In this document: positions 27,701-41,500 of the stretch, piece by piece
Layout: every line of letters begins with the position of its first letter
Numbering within the stretch: the stretch's first letter is position 1
Assembly (NCBI GenBank): GCA_013433145.1
Contig: CM024178.1
Span: forward strand, 806,001 to 870,000
Direction: 5' to 3'
DNA: 64,000 bases
From: Ascaris suum
Lineage: Eukaryota > Nematoda > Chromadorea > Rhabditida > Ascarididae
Position numbers and translations under genes: made by a program
Notes under the pieces: generated by a model
The model's input: the letters and a program-made list of their open reading frames with translations, nothing else
Database searches by the model: none
What the model was told of the DNA's origin: nothing

Positions 27701-29494
27701 TTAGTGCCAGTCGGTTTGTTTGATCGATGAAAGACATTTTTATACGCATTCAATCGGTTTGTTGTACTAAATTACCGAATTTTCGAGAGCAGTGTTCTTG
27801 ACATTAGAATACGATTTGTCCTCTCAGTTTTAACACAGAACGCAGCGGATCAACGGGAAGAACTTTAAAAACTTTTCGCTTCCTTTAAGATTTCAAAAAA
27901 AAAAAAATTATTAGCTTAATAATCGAAAAATTCATTCGTTTCTTTTTAGCTGAGAAGGAAAATATATACTCATTTGGGGTATAATTGTTGTCAAAATATA
28001 TATATAAATTTCAGTAAAAAAATAACTTCAAAATGCTCTAATAAAAATATTTTAGTATGGAAATTTATCCGTTCACCTGATTTCACCTGATTCGAAGATA
28101 TTTTAAGGAAAATATTAGCACCCTTAGAGCTATTTTGCATTACAGTTTCTGAATATTACAAAAGTAAATTATATATTTCAGTTTTTATATGAATTTGCAT
28201 CACTAGTAATTAATGTTTTTTTTTTTTTTGAGTATTTGATAGCTAATGTTCATTTTTGCATTCCTTTTGAACACATCGAGTGATTTTTTCTCTTATGAAT
28301 TGATCCTCGTATCGTTTAATGCTGCCTATGAGAATCTTACGTCGATTGTTTGTGCTCTATTCCTATCATTATTGACTGCGATATATTTATTACATTCTTG
28401 CCTCCTGCCTCACCCTCCCCACGTCTCCCCTCTCCTTCCCACTCTCCCCCTTCCGGGGCGAGGAGGGAGTGGGAAAAGAGGGCGACAGGAGGCAGGAAGG
28501 GAACTAAGAAATCAGCTGATGAATGCTGTAGAGAAATATGTTCAACGAGCATATCGTACTTCGTTGCTTTTAAAAGGCATTTTTCATAGCTTCGAATGAA
28601 AAAGATGTATTATTGGAGAAAAGAGCCTCAGTATTCCATTCAGACATCGCGTCCATAGTCATTTACATCATTCGGGGTCGTTTTTTATAGGAATGAAAGA
28701 CGTGCGACGAGGGGAGAGGCTTTACCTAATCATTGAAGTGAAAGTATTGTTGTATGTTCACAAGAGAGGGGTTTTGGTGTTGTGAGGGTGGCATAGCAAT
28801 TGCAGTATTGTTCACAAGAAAGTAGTTACTGCTAATAAAGTAATTCGGCTTTGTGTTGGGTCCTTATAAGTTTACTATTAATATAGTCGTTACTGGGAAT
28901 GCAGTCATAAGTTTTATGGCTTTATAACATTCTGCGACTGTGATGTAACTGCAACCGTAGTCACACAACTATTGGGTCCTTTAGTTGATATTTTGTTTTT
29001 GAGGAGGTATAACCAATAGCTAGAGAGGGTAGTTGAGGTGATCCGGGAATCGTTCCAATTTTCTTTCTCAAAAAGTTCTCACTTTTTCCCATATTTTGAA
29101 TCTCTTATTATTCACAGTTTCTAATTATTGATTAATTTTTACGTTCTTCGTTTGATTTTGACTCATAGAAATGTTTTCAAAAAATTTTGGTTCAGATTTC
29201 AATAACAAGTTTCGAAATTTAGAGCTGACAATTTTTATTGAATATATTTCAGGTTCAAGTTCCTCAAGTGAATCGAGGTGGCTTCAGTAATGGACCATCG
29301 TCAAATCATCCGGAAGATTACGATGAGTTCACCGATCCCACACTATTCTTTGAGCGTAATCGTATAAAACAATTACAAGATGAACGTGTGCACATTCAAA
29401 AGAAAACGTTCACCAAATGGTGCAACTCATTTCTCAGCAGGGTTCGTTTATATTGGTTGAATTTTCATCGAATTATTGTAGATGTATTCCTGTT

Positions 29495-29529
<35 letters not shown>

Positions 29530-32500
29530 TTTGTTTTTTTTGATCACAAGGGATTCTCGTTTATTAATGATTCGATCTGCTAGATAATGAAGAAAATATT
29601 GGGTAGTTCTAAAAAGGTTTATCTCGAAGTACGGAGGAGAAGAGGAGAAAAATGATGAAAGAAGTTTCTTCGACGTATAGGAGCTTTTAAAGGTGAATGA
29701 GGGAGTTCCTTCCATTATTTTATCAACCAGAAATGCCGTACAGTTGAAGTAGTATTGCAATCTTTGCAATCCTTTTAAAATTTAATATCGACTACCTTGT
29801 ACATTTTATATTACTCTTTTTTGAATATTTAACGGTTGTTCATAAAAATATAAGCATTTGAATTTTTTTCTTGCTCCTTTCAAGCCAGCATTTTTGAGTA
29901 AAACTTTAGTTCTGTATTTTTTGGAGGGTACCTTAAATGCTTGAACTTTTAAGGCGTTAATCGGTGACGTTTTTGTTTATTTATCAACATTTTCTTCCAT
30001 AGAGCTCATTTATTTCGTATTTGAAGACATCATCCATCATAATGTTGTCATGATTTAGGGTTTGCCATTCTTTCTAGGTCTATTATTAAATAATCACTAT
30101 CTCTTCTCAAAGAGTCTGCAGTTCTTTTTTCCTCTAGCATTTGCTTCCCCTCCCCTCTCTTTCTTTTTCGTCATCTTGGTTAATTTCTATTATCCTTAGG
30201 TTGGTTTTTGCGGAAAGGAGAGGAGAAGGTCGGATTTCGAGGTGGCACTTTTTAATGTATTGGCATCATACAACGAAAGTAAACAAATTTTCTGATTCCT
30301 TAGTAGAGTCTGATCTAGTATGAACCAACTGAAGCTCAGAAATTCGTTGTTATTGTCGTCTCTTTTGATTCTCAACACCGTAAGAGATCTTTTCCGGAAC
30401 GTGTGGACAGAATTTTGCGTTAAGAAAAATACTTCCATCCAGACGGAGAAATGCAACATGCAGGAAGTGTCGGTTGATTTTTGGTGCGTCTATATCCGAT
30501 AAAAAATGCAATATTTTCCTCTCACTCCATTTTCCATAGCACTTTTCTTTGCTACCTATGTATCGGCTCAAAAATTTGACCACATCTTCAGTTAAGGGAA
30601 CGTGGGGGGGGGGGGGGAGGGGAGGGGAGAGGGAAGGGGGGAAAGAGTGAAATCATGTTTGTTTGCATTAGCAAGCTTACTTCGGTCTCCATGGTTTAAC
30701 TGGATCCATATAATCAAATTTAAGGATATGTCTAATATAAAGGCCACACTAACGGTGGTGATTGGAGAAGGCAAGCTCGCAGACAGAGGCGTCTCGTATA
30801 GTTGATTTTTTTGAAATGTAATCCACCATATAAACACTTAAGCATTATTCAAAAATATTTGCATATAGTACCGGCGATGAATCTTTATTGCTTTAATTGG
30901 TTCGAAAATCCTTGTTATAGGTTTGATTCGAAGAATTAGTCAGACCTGAAGTTAAACTCGCCGAGCTGAAGTTGCTCGAACATTGATGAGCGCTTAACTG
31001 GTCTCCCTCTCTCTCCCTTCCCTCCCCCCTCCTCCCCTTCATTTCTGCGCTTACATGGAGTATTGTTATTGCCAAACGGGAACAAAAGACAAGGGGGTCT
31101 TTGAAAGAATTTAATTTTTTATCCATTTTTTCTTTTGCGATCATTTTCTATCCATTCACTACCTTGGCTAACGAATGTGCCGGGACTTCCGGCTATCATT
31201 CCCAAGGAAGAATTTGTGAAGAGGGAAATATATGTGATATATGTGACAGATCGCATGAAAAAGCTATGCACACTGCGTTATTTTATCGCCTTTCTTTTCT
31301 GCATAGCCTTGCTCCGGAAGACCGGCTCTTTCTTCGGAAGGCTTCGGTCCAGGGAACTTGAATCGCTTGAAGATCTGGAGCTTTCAGAAAAATATACTGT
31401 CGATTGCACAGTTTTTGTCCCTTGCTTGTTACGGAGAATATCGATGTATTGTATAAACGTATGGCATGATGCTGACAGGTGATTAATTTGGACCAGCAAA
31501 CTGTTGGTCTTTGATCTGCTAGCTCGCTTGCAATCAGATTCGCTCGTCAAATGTAACGTGGAGAGAGCATTAGCGTTCCAGAGGAACGATAACTTAATTG
31601 AAAATGACGTTGAACGACGTCATGGCCTGTCTTCTGATATCTCATAGAGACCACTACAAAATTCTGCAAGGTTTCTAGAATATCTGATGGTTATAAGCGA
31701 TATTTTGAGACTAGGTAACATCACGTTTACAACGTCATAATTGCTTGGATACTAGCATTTTCAATCAATAAAACTCAGGTGAACGTGAGGGGGTGTACAA
31801 TGTTCACGACGAAGCAGGTAACTGCTTCTTGAAAAAAATGCTAGCTTGGCATTGACCATCGACACTTTTGGTGAGTTCCGGCGTTTCAGAGCTCATTTCT
31901 CGCGCACTCATTTACCTGTGCAATATAAATTCTCTATCTAAGTTTGCATCGTACAAGGCGGTCCATAAAGCGGCGTTTAGGAGAAATGTCGCTCAGATAT
32001 TTTGTTTTTCCACCTTTGCAACTGAGAGGGTTAGGATGCTCGATGGGAAATGAACGGCTTTTATTGAGTATATGTATTGTTTATTTGCATTTATAACATT
32101 GCCTAGTATAATTTGAAGTGTTATTGAACTTGAGCGTTAAGTTATGGGAAAATAAGCATCGTTACTTGAGGACCTCAGATGATATCAGTGGAACCCGGCT
32201 TTAGGGATATAACGTTCTACTTCGGATGGTTATTATATGCATCGCATATTGACCACTCCATCTTGATGTGGTGGTTGCCCTTTTGTTTGGTATTGCTCGC
32301 TTTAGTCCATCAGCTCTTCGGAGAGCATCGCATCCATGTATTTTTTTTCAGCATATGGCCATACTTAGGAATTTCTCGTAGATGAGGTTCTATCAGATGA
32401 CCGGAAGTGATAGACGGAAGGGGGAAAACTGAAAATTTGCTAGTTGACAAAGGAGTGCCAGCTGAAAACGTCTCTTAATGAATTCGAACCATCCACGAAA

Positions 32501-35500
32501 ATTCCTCCTCCTCCCCTTCCCTATCATTTTTTTTCTTCAAATTTTGGGTGGTCTCTTGAAAAAATACTTTTGCAACGACCAACCAAAAAGAATTTTCATG
32601 CTTCATTTAAGTGACCAAAATAAGGAGTATCGATGTGTGCGCTGATAAATCCTGCATAGGAAATATACTTCATTGATAAATCTCAAGCAAGGAATATGTT
32701 AAATCCTGAACAGGAAATCAGTAGGATATGTTGAAGTATTAATGGCATTATTGCATCGTCGATAATGCGCGTAGAAGGGAGTAAGATTGTGTCTAGATGT
32801 GTGGGTATATATTGCTGCGCATTGCATTGCATTTGATTGCTCATCGTGCTGATGGATGCAAATGCACGTTGCCTATATGTGGCAATGCAGCGTGTGCACA
32901 TACCAGAGATTCTTATCTCAAGCACAATACAGTGCGAACGAGTGTGGAAGAAGCGGCGAACACATGCAAAAGAGGGACATGTGATACAAACTCGCAAATG
33001 AGATGATGATATGAGTCCGGAAAGGAGGTTGTGACATGAGTGAGGTGAAATGGAGGGGTGATACGAATCGGAACGAGGCGCTATGTTAAGTGAACGGGAT
33101 CCGAAAATGTGACTTGCCTTGCAAATGTGGATATGAGATAAGACATATACGAGGCTCACGTAATATTTGCTGTGCTATTGGGTTTCACTTTATTGTTGGT
33201 TACTTTTTTTCAGTGGGGTGAGGATCATCTTGCTGGTTTTGATGGGCTTCATCGGCGAGAAAGAATGCTCAGTGATACAGAGATAGGTAGTGCAGCAAAT
33301 CCATGCGAAGCACTCTTCGAGGAGGCGAAGAGGAGGGCAAACTGCAGTCTTACGGATATCCTGCCATCCTGCATGAGAATGAGATGATCTCCCCTTTCTC
33401 CGACCCCACTAACAGACCGCTCGAGTTCCACGTCATTTCCTCGCCGCGGAACTGGTGCGGTCCGGCCGAGTTCGAGGCGTTGGGGAGGGGGGGGGAGGGA
33501 GTTGGGATAGTAAGGGCTAGGAAGTGATTATGAGGTGGGAGAGATTAATCGGAAGTACGTCCAACTTCCAGTGAAAATTGTTGCCAGAAATTGTACGACC
33601 GTATCGTTATGAGCCGCAGAATGGCTGGCATCGATGGTATTAAAAAGTCATAGTTTTATAAATTTCATTCAGTGATCAAGATTTATCGTTCAGAGAGCGA
33701 ATAGCTTCTCTATATCAGCCGATGAAAATTTTGTACGAGAATTGTAAAATAAGCTAATAATTGACAGCTTGCCAAAATTTTTTTCGAATATTTTCGACTA
33801 TTTTTTATCAATTTTCTAAACTGTCGTGATTAGATGAATTATGGGCAGATGAATTAAAAAAAAATTTCAATAGGGATTTCTTCTAATGCGATATTATAAA
33901 AATATTTTATCGTTGAATGACGAGGGCAATTGTATTTGCGTGTGTAATGACCTTGTTGACGAAGTGCACTCAACAAAGAGTTTCATTATGTTTTCTTTAT
34001 TCAGCTTCACTTCTTATATTGCGTCAATGAAAGAATAAATGACCTTGCAAATATTACACACGAGGTTTTCAGTTTAAGAGGGGAAGGAATGGGGGAGCAG
34101 GAATGATTTGGGTGGACCATCAAAACTGGTCGCACAAATGTGGGAAATTAGGATGAAAACTCAGTTGAGCATCGGTCGATAAAATGAGTTCAAATATTGG
34201 GAAAGAGAGCGAGAGAGAGAGAGAGAAAAGAGCATAAGAAGTTCAAAATAGATTGTTTTATGTTGAAGAAAAAAAAAGGTGCAAAATATGATGATTAAGC
34301 ATATCGGCGACGTGTTGTAGATGAAAAATTTCGGTTGTGAAAATTTTGTCGCATTATAATTTTGGAATTTTCGTAGAAATGATTTTTCCCGAAAAGGGGG
34401 AATTTGCCTATTTATAATCATATATTCACTATGATATATAGAGGGTACATCTCATTCTAATAGGGTTTCATCATCGATAAGTTCTCATCGGCATTAAGGT
34501 TTGGGTAGTATTAATATTTTTAAATTCTTGTTAGATTAGTGTTGCATTGATTGGAATTTTTTTTTCTCTGAAGAAAAACAACAAAAGATTCATTTCATTT
34601 TTGCCTATCATTGATATTATCTCAGCTGGTAAACCTTTACTTGTGTTTTTCGCTTGTTCCGGCTGTCAAATATTTTCTTATTTCGGCTATCAGCAACAAA
34701 AAGTTCTCATATCTTATTTTATTAACGGTCAAGAGTTTCTTTAAATTGTGAGCTTATGAGAGTACCATTCGCATAACCAACACTTATTTTTTGAAATTTT
34801 TTTATTGATAGATACGTTCTTTTAAAAGCGTGTTGTAAGTTTTAGATTCTATTTGATTAAATTTTCAATTTCATCGGCCAATATTGTAGAATAACCGATA
34901 TTCATCCATCTGTATTTGTGGACATGTCCACCTTTATACTTTTTTACTCGCTGACGTAGTATTTAGTCTTGCAATTCTTAGTTGCGTTGCCATACAAATT
35001 TGCATATTTGGTAAGGACTTCATTCGGTGATCAGGCGGTCACTGCTTTATTCATTCGATCAGCAAAGAAATTTGCATATTTTGCACATTACGTAATCGAA
35101 GGACTATTCGATGAGCAGCCTTTCATTTTTGTCACTCTTATTGTTTATAAGTAATTATTGCTTTATGGTATAGAAAGAGGGGGGTGTTCTTTTTGGTATT
35201 AATTTCATTTGGAATGAATTGAAAGGAGCGATGATGAAAGAAAATTGAGAGACATTGCTTTCGGCATGCATTTGTGAGAGAGATAACGATGAGAAGGCGA
35301 GTGCAAATGAATGAATTATAAGAGGATTATAGGTAAATGCAAAGTGCCAGTTGGCTGCGCAAATAAAAAAAAAACAAACTTGATAAGCGCATAGAAATTA
35401 GCTCCTTTTCTTTTTTTCTCCTCTGCATCTAGACGATACGCAAAAAACATCATTAGAAAGTGACGAATGAGGTTATGGATTCTCCTTGTTGATGCAATTG

Positions 35501-38500
35501 AAGGATTATCTGCTATATAGGTGACACGTCGTATGAAAAATTATAATTGGCATTAACAATTTGCCACAGTTGATTTCTATATATGGGGGGAGGGGGGGGG
35601 GGGGGAAAGGAGACAGATAGGAAAAATGTTTGCAAAAGAGCGATTCAATCAATATTAACGTCAGTGTTAATCACTGATAGTTGTTATCAATTTTGATGAA
35701 GCAAACAATTCACTAATACAGAAAAAATTGCTATTGAAATTCGAAGGGGAAATTGTATCAGATGCAGTTGTTTATCAGTGCATTACTTTCTCATGTGATT
35801 TTTTTTCTTATCAGCGTTCAAGTTTATTTTTATAAATATATTAACGTTGTGGTGCTAACACATCCGAAATCGATATAGCAAAGTCATACTCGCCGACTAA
35901 TTGTTTTCAAGTGAAGAAGAAAATTGTAAGGCGAGCTGAAAATAGAAATTTCCGACTCAGAAATTAAATGTGTAAATGAAGCAAAGTTGAAAGTGAAAAA
36001 AACGAAAGATTTATTGAAATGCAGGCTTGGTCTAGGGCAGTTAAAGGAAACGATATATAAATATGCTATGAAGTACTTATAAACAGCGCAAATTGTAGGA
36101 TGAATTCCATAGTGAGGGATTAGTTTATTTTCGCTCAACTCATAATCTCTGGATCGGTATTCATAGATGATCATCCTTATCGCTTATCCTCAATTTTGAG
36201 CGTTTTTTTTTTTGCGCGATTTCTAAGGCTTCAAGTTTTTATGCTGTATTATTTCTTCATATGTGGTACACTTATGTTCGAAAGCTATATGCAATTAAAT
36301 TTTCAAAAAGTGCTTTCGACCATGTTTTTTTCTGATCCACAATGTTTTCATTTTTTTCTAAATTTTCTGCGATGTTTGCATTACCCTGCCTACACCTCTC
36401 ATTTTTTTAATGAGGGAGGAGCCCGGAGTAATGAACTGCTATCCTGGTTATCATCGTTACCTTCAAGGTGTGCCTTTTTTATATGAAAATGAGCAAAATG
36501 AGATGAACTGTTTGTAGGAATTGATTTTTTTTCCTCACCATAAGTTTTGTAACGTTGTTGCGTTATTTCAATTCTTACATTCTTAGGACGTTTCGTACGA
36601 TTTTGTGGTTCCTTTGCAATTTAATTTTGAAATGGATACCTTTTAGGTATTCCATAATGAGGTGGGGACGGGGGGAGGGGAAGGGGAGATTGAGTGGGGA
36701 AGTCAAAGCTGTTCAACGGTACCATAATTGGTAACTGGTTCAACGGTTTCGAGTCCGGTCATATGTCTGAAATTCTAGCCAATTTGCATTATTGAAAGCC
36801 GTTAATGACGGATAGTGCTGCCATTAACCGATGCAAATAAAGCAAAGCTTTACCCTATCAATTTTCCGTCACATATTGAAAACATCTCTTTATAATATTT
36901 ATTTCTTTTATTTATTAATACTAGTCATTGAAATAAATAAAAGAATGATTTAAGGCGAGAATGGAGATTGTTGATTTATTCATCGATGTGGGCGATGGTG
37001 TAATATTGATGAAATTACTGGAGATCATCTCGGGTGAAAAACTCGGCAAACCGAATCGTGGACGTATGCGTGTGCAAAAGATCGAGAATCTCAACAAAAC
37101 ACTCGACTTTCTCAAACGGAAGCGTATTCAGGTAAATATTTCAATATTATTTACCCGTACGGGTAAGGGATCTTTTTTTTCAGTCACCTTCACTTGCAGT
37201 GTTTCTGAACAGGAAGCCGATTGCTTGGTAATTGTATATTTTCCTTTTACTCTTACTACCCTTACGGTAATGGACGCAGGGACGTAGCTCAATAGTTGTT
37301 GTTACTTTAGAGTAACGTAGAGGCTTCTATTTTGCAACCTCTGTGGATCGTTATCGCTATTTTCCTCCCCACATAGGTAAATTTTTCCCACAAGTCTGTT
37401 TACCTAACAATTTCTCTAATGGTTTGAGATGCATTTCGTTCCATTTTTTATATGTTTCAAATCTGGAGACCGCATCTTTATTGACAATAGCAGTTGGTTG
37501 AAAAAATCAACGGAACATATCTATAGCAGTTAGCATATTCATGAGGGTATTCTATTAATTTGGGCCTATAAATCGTCTTTTATTTCAAAAAGTATTTCAA
37601 TTGTTGCTACACGGCAGATGCGTCGTTTCAGAGTGCTTTCATGTTTTTTAAGAGAACACAGACTCTGAATGCCATTTTTTTTTTGCTGCACAAGGCACAA
37701 TAGGTCGTTAATGATGTTATTCATCTAGATGAGAGCGTTAGCAACGCAAATGGCATCGCAATTCCATCAAGAAAAAATTTTTTTTCTGGAAAGATCTATT
37801 GTTACATTTTAGATTTTCGAGGATTGCACTGAAATAAAAAGTTGCGGAAAATTGAGATTAGTGGGGATCCGCCTTGTTCTTCTTATCAGTTGATGTATTG
37901 GAGGAATGGAGGTTGGGATTTTCAGTAATCGGTTGCTTTATTCTGATTGGATTTTTCTAGGACGATTCTCTGGTGGTATGATCCCCGTGAGGAGGGGAGG
38001 AAATGGGGTCTTTTTGCTTTTATTTAAATGTTTCAATAAATATTTGCCTTCAAGTTTTCATTCGTTCATTGTGGTTGCAGCAGTGTTAGAATGCTGTTGA
38101 CATTTCTTGAAAAGCAATACTATATGCGTTAATAATCTTGTTTCTATTAAACACCTCGGCAACATAGGTAACGAGGTTTATTGTGATGCAAGAGATGACT
38201 TCCCGTTGAGAGTGGGAGCGATCATCTCAGAAGCGATGTGAGTTTGGAAGGGAGGAGACGGAGGAAATAGAAAGATTGAAAGATGTTGATTTAATGAGAG
38301 TTCCTTTCTAGTTGATTTGTTGTCGGTTCTTTCTTCTGATTATTGCTGTCTTTCTACTAAGTAATAACTTGTATGAGGTAAGTTGAAGTAAGCTATCGAT
38401 TATTTTAAATGTGCGCGCAGATGCACCCATTTCTGAAAAGAAGGTGTAAAAAAAGGTAAATTCTTATTGGAAGGAAGTAATCATAGACTTGCAGACCATC

Positions 38501-41500
38501 GATGATTTTCAGGCGTCTAGAAAATAAATATTTAAAAATTCTTTATGGATACGTTTGGACCGTAATAGGCAGACCGTGTTCAATAATGAGAAGTTTGAGA
38601 AACATCACAGTTCGTTTATTATTCTTATTATGGGTATTATGGCATTACATTTTTCCAGCTGGAAAACATCGGAGCAGAAGATATTCTCGACCGAAATGAA
38701 CGACTCATTCTGGGTCTTATATGGACCATTATTTTGCGATTCCAGATTGATACAATCTCAATCCCGGTCGGTCTTGATTGTTTTATGGCTTATCGCATAT
38801 TTCAGTTTTGTAATCGTCTTTACATTGATTTGAGACTATGGATTTGGTGGATCAATGTTCTAGGAGGATATAGAAGTAAGTTAAACCGCTGTAGGCAGGT
38901 ATAAATAACAGGTGAAATAATACACAGGTAAGTAAGCAACGCAAGTTCATATTTGTCCACAACTACAATAAATTTCCGCTTAACGTACGAGGCGTAACCT
39001 ATGAATGGAAATTTGTGTTAAATAAATAAAAGTTAAAGTGCGAGTGCGGAAAAACGATATACTTAGATAAATCAGAGAGTTATTGAAGCATAATGCGGTC
39101 AGTCAACGGAGTGCTTGTAATTTGCGATGATTTTTTGCTGTTGATTTTGTGGACTCCAATAAGCTGTCAGTTATTTTCAGGTAATGAAATATGGAAGGAT
39201 TGCATAAAAAATATGACCGCAAATTTTGGGGGATTTGTATTTAATGAGTGATTAATATAATTGCAGGTGTTCTAAGGTAAGGGTGGTCATTGTAGTTATT
39301 AGTTTATGTGATTTATCAATGCATTTATATTACGCGATAGTTTAGATGGATGAAGAGACTGGTGAGCGAAGACATGCAAAAGATGCACTATTATTGTGGT
39401 GTCAAAGAAAAACGGCTGGATATGCAAATGTCAAGGTGGAGAATTTCACAACATCATGGCGTAATGGATTAGCCTTTAATGCGCTCATTCACTCGCACAG
39501 GTATTCCCTTTTTGTTGTCATTGTTCAACGTTTTGGGCATAATTAAGGTTGTATCAGAGCAGGGAGATTTGAAGTTTTGCGAAGTTTACAGTTAGAATAT
39601 TAGAAGATTCCTAAGCAGAGTCGAACTTCATCGAGCTTCGGAAAGTAATTCGTTTTACACTCGTGAATGAAGTTCTTTCCGGTTATTATAGTAAGATTAA
39701 TCAAGGTTCAATCCTCTTCCTTTCTACGTTTCGAGCTGGAGCTGAGCCAACCCTCTTTCATCCTTCATTTGACCAGGTAAACGCAATATGTTTTGATGAG
39801 CTAGCTTGGACTTGAGATGGAATCTGAAATGATTTGAAGATTTGCATGGAATCTGAAGTGATTGAACCCTGTTCGTAAAAATATGAATTGCATAAAGTGC
39901 AGCTTAATTGAAAACTTTTATCACTTATCAAGGGAAGGGTCCTATAATGGAAGCAAGAATCGCGTAATTCATGTCATTTATGTGATTGTCAATAGTATCG
40001 GTGCCCTAACGATCGATTTCTCTGCAAACGAGCAGCACATATGTGGTCTTAATTTTGGATCGGACCTGAATCAATTTTAGGCTCGATCTGGATTAATTTT
40101 AGGCCTGATCTGATAAACTATGAATCACTTTCACCACAAGATCCGATCGGCAATTTGAACAATGCATTCGATATAGCCGAGAAGAAGTTGGAGATAGCAC
40201 GTCTTCTGGATGCCGAGGATGTTAATGTATCACATCCCGATGAGAAGTCGATTATCACATACGTCTCTCTCTACTATCATTATTTCGCTAAGCAAAAAAC
40301 GGAAATGACAGGTGCCAGGCGGGTGGCTAAGGTATGCCGACTTCACACATAAATATGATATTACCTTAAAATTTTTGTTGTTGATATTTTTGCATAATAT
40401 TGAAGCATACTTCATCTGCAATCACTTCTGCATACCTCGTAGCTCTAATATTGATCTTAAAAAAGGATTTTAATGTCTAATCTCTTAAAACCGATCGATC
40501 GGATTGTATTCATAGAGGAAAGCGTTTGAGAAATGTTAAAAAACAGTTAACTTTAAGGTTGCAAATTTATTGCTGAATAGTGTGTACTGCGATCAGCAGT
40601 ATCTCATTTTTGAGTGTTAAGTTATAACACATTTTTGTTATAGATGAGGATTTTCAAATGTTGTTCATCAGTGCATCTAGATTGTTTTTTTTTCGTGAAA
40701 TTAGCTTTTCTAGCATGGATCCATCGTAAGTATCGTTTTGTTAGGAACGAAATTTTGCTGCATTGTGCTTTTTATTTTCTCTTTTTTTTAAAATTAGAAA
40801 AATGTGCTTTATATTCGATCGATATTGATTGCAATAATATTACAGATAGTGGGCAATTTAATGCAAGCGGATCAGTTACAAGAGGATTTCGAAACACTTT
40901 GCTCGGATTTACTTCAATGGATTCAGAATACGATTGTGATGCTGAATACGCGTCGTTTTCCAAACTCATTGAAAGGGATTCAAGATGAGCTTGTTCGATT
41001 CAAGAACTATCGTACCATTGAGAAACCACCCAAGTAGGTTGCCTATACGGTATTCATTATTGTGTTTAAACATCCTTATTAATCAATCGGAACTGTTCAG
41101 TCCCTTCGATTGAGCATTATCAGCTATCTAGTTGTCACTAAAACTGGATGCGTTGAGCTTCTGGAAGCCTGGAATTCCGGCCTGATGTATCTTCTTGAGT
41201 AGAAGTCTAATCTCCATATTTCCGAATTTACTGGAGAACTTATCAAGTGTCAGAGGAAGGATTGAGGGTGTGGGGGTAGGGAGGAGAGGGAAGAAATGAA
41301 TGTGTATATTGTACGGATGTGACGTCTCATTAGAGCAATTCAGCTATCTTCCACTTTTTTGTAAAATACAAAACGATTATGTTCGTATGCCTCGCTGCCA
41401 CATTTTCAAGCGCTTTTCAAATCGGTGAAAACTCGTTATGAATGGCAGATCGCTTTTCACATTCACCGACCAATATATTACTGTTTGCTTTCATTTTCAT

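Larger units (their letters stand above)
24715..29252 (+). other. Intron 1 (4.5 kb)
   Basis: Begins GC and ends ttcag. It contains the 21-bp minisatellite at 27252-27720, a CT-rich tract at 26400-26485 and a pyrimidine/purine foldback at 28399-28494. I see no exon or RNA gene in it on either strand. The short open frames are AT-rich or repeat-derived. Confidence 0.6.
29442..36954 (+). other. Intron 2 (7.5 kb, splits CH1)
   Basis: The longest intron of the gene here. It contains a TTTA microsatellite at 29493-29532, G14 runs at 30604 and 35592, and purine/pyrimidine tracts near 30604-30655 and 31001-31042. Two GC-raised coding-like patches (31190-31560 and 33214-33530) are listed separately. 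No recognised gene; a nested gene is possible but unproven. Confidence 0.6.

Noticed and set aside
27252..27720. CRISPR-like array
   Set aside because: Units are directly contiguous with no unique spacers, in a eukaryotic intron.
28337..28599. Open frames across 28337-28599 on both strands
   Set aside because: Caused by the pyrimidine/purine foldback, not by coding content.
32683..33159. 158-codon minus-strand open frame, the longest single frame in the window
   Set aside because: Composition is Cys/His/Ser/Ile-rich without domain pattern, there is no splice context, and the plus strand shows TGAGATGAT-like simple sequence that keeps the opposite strand stop-free.
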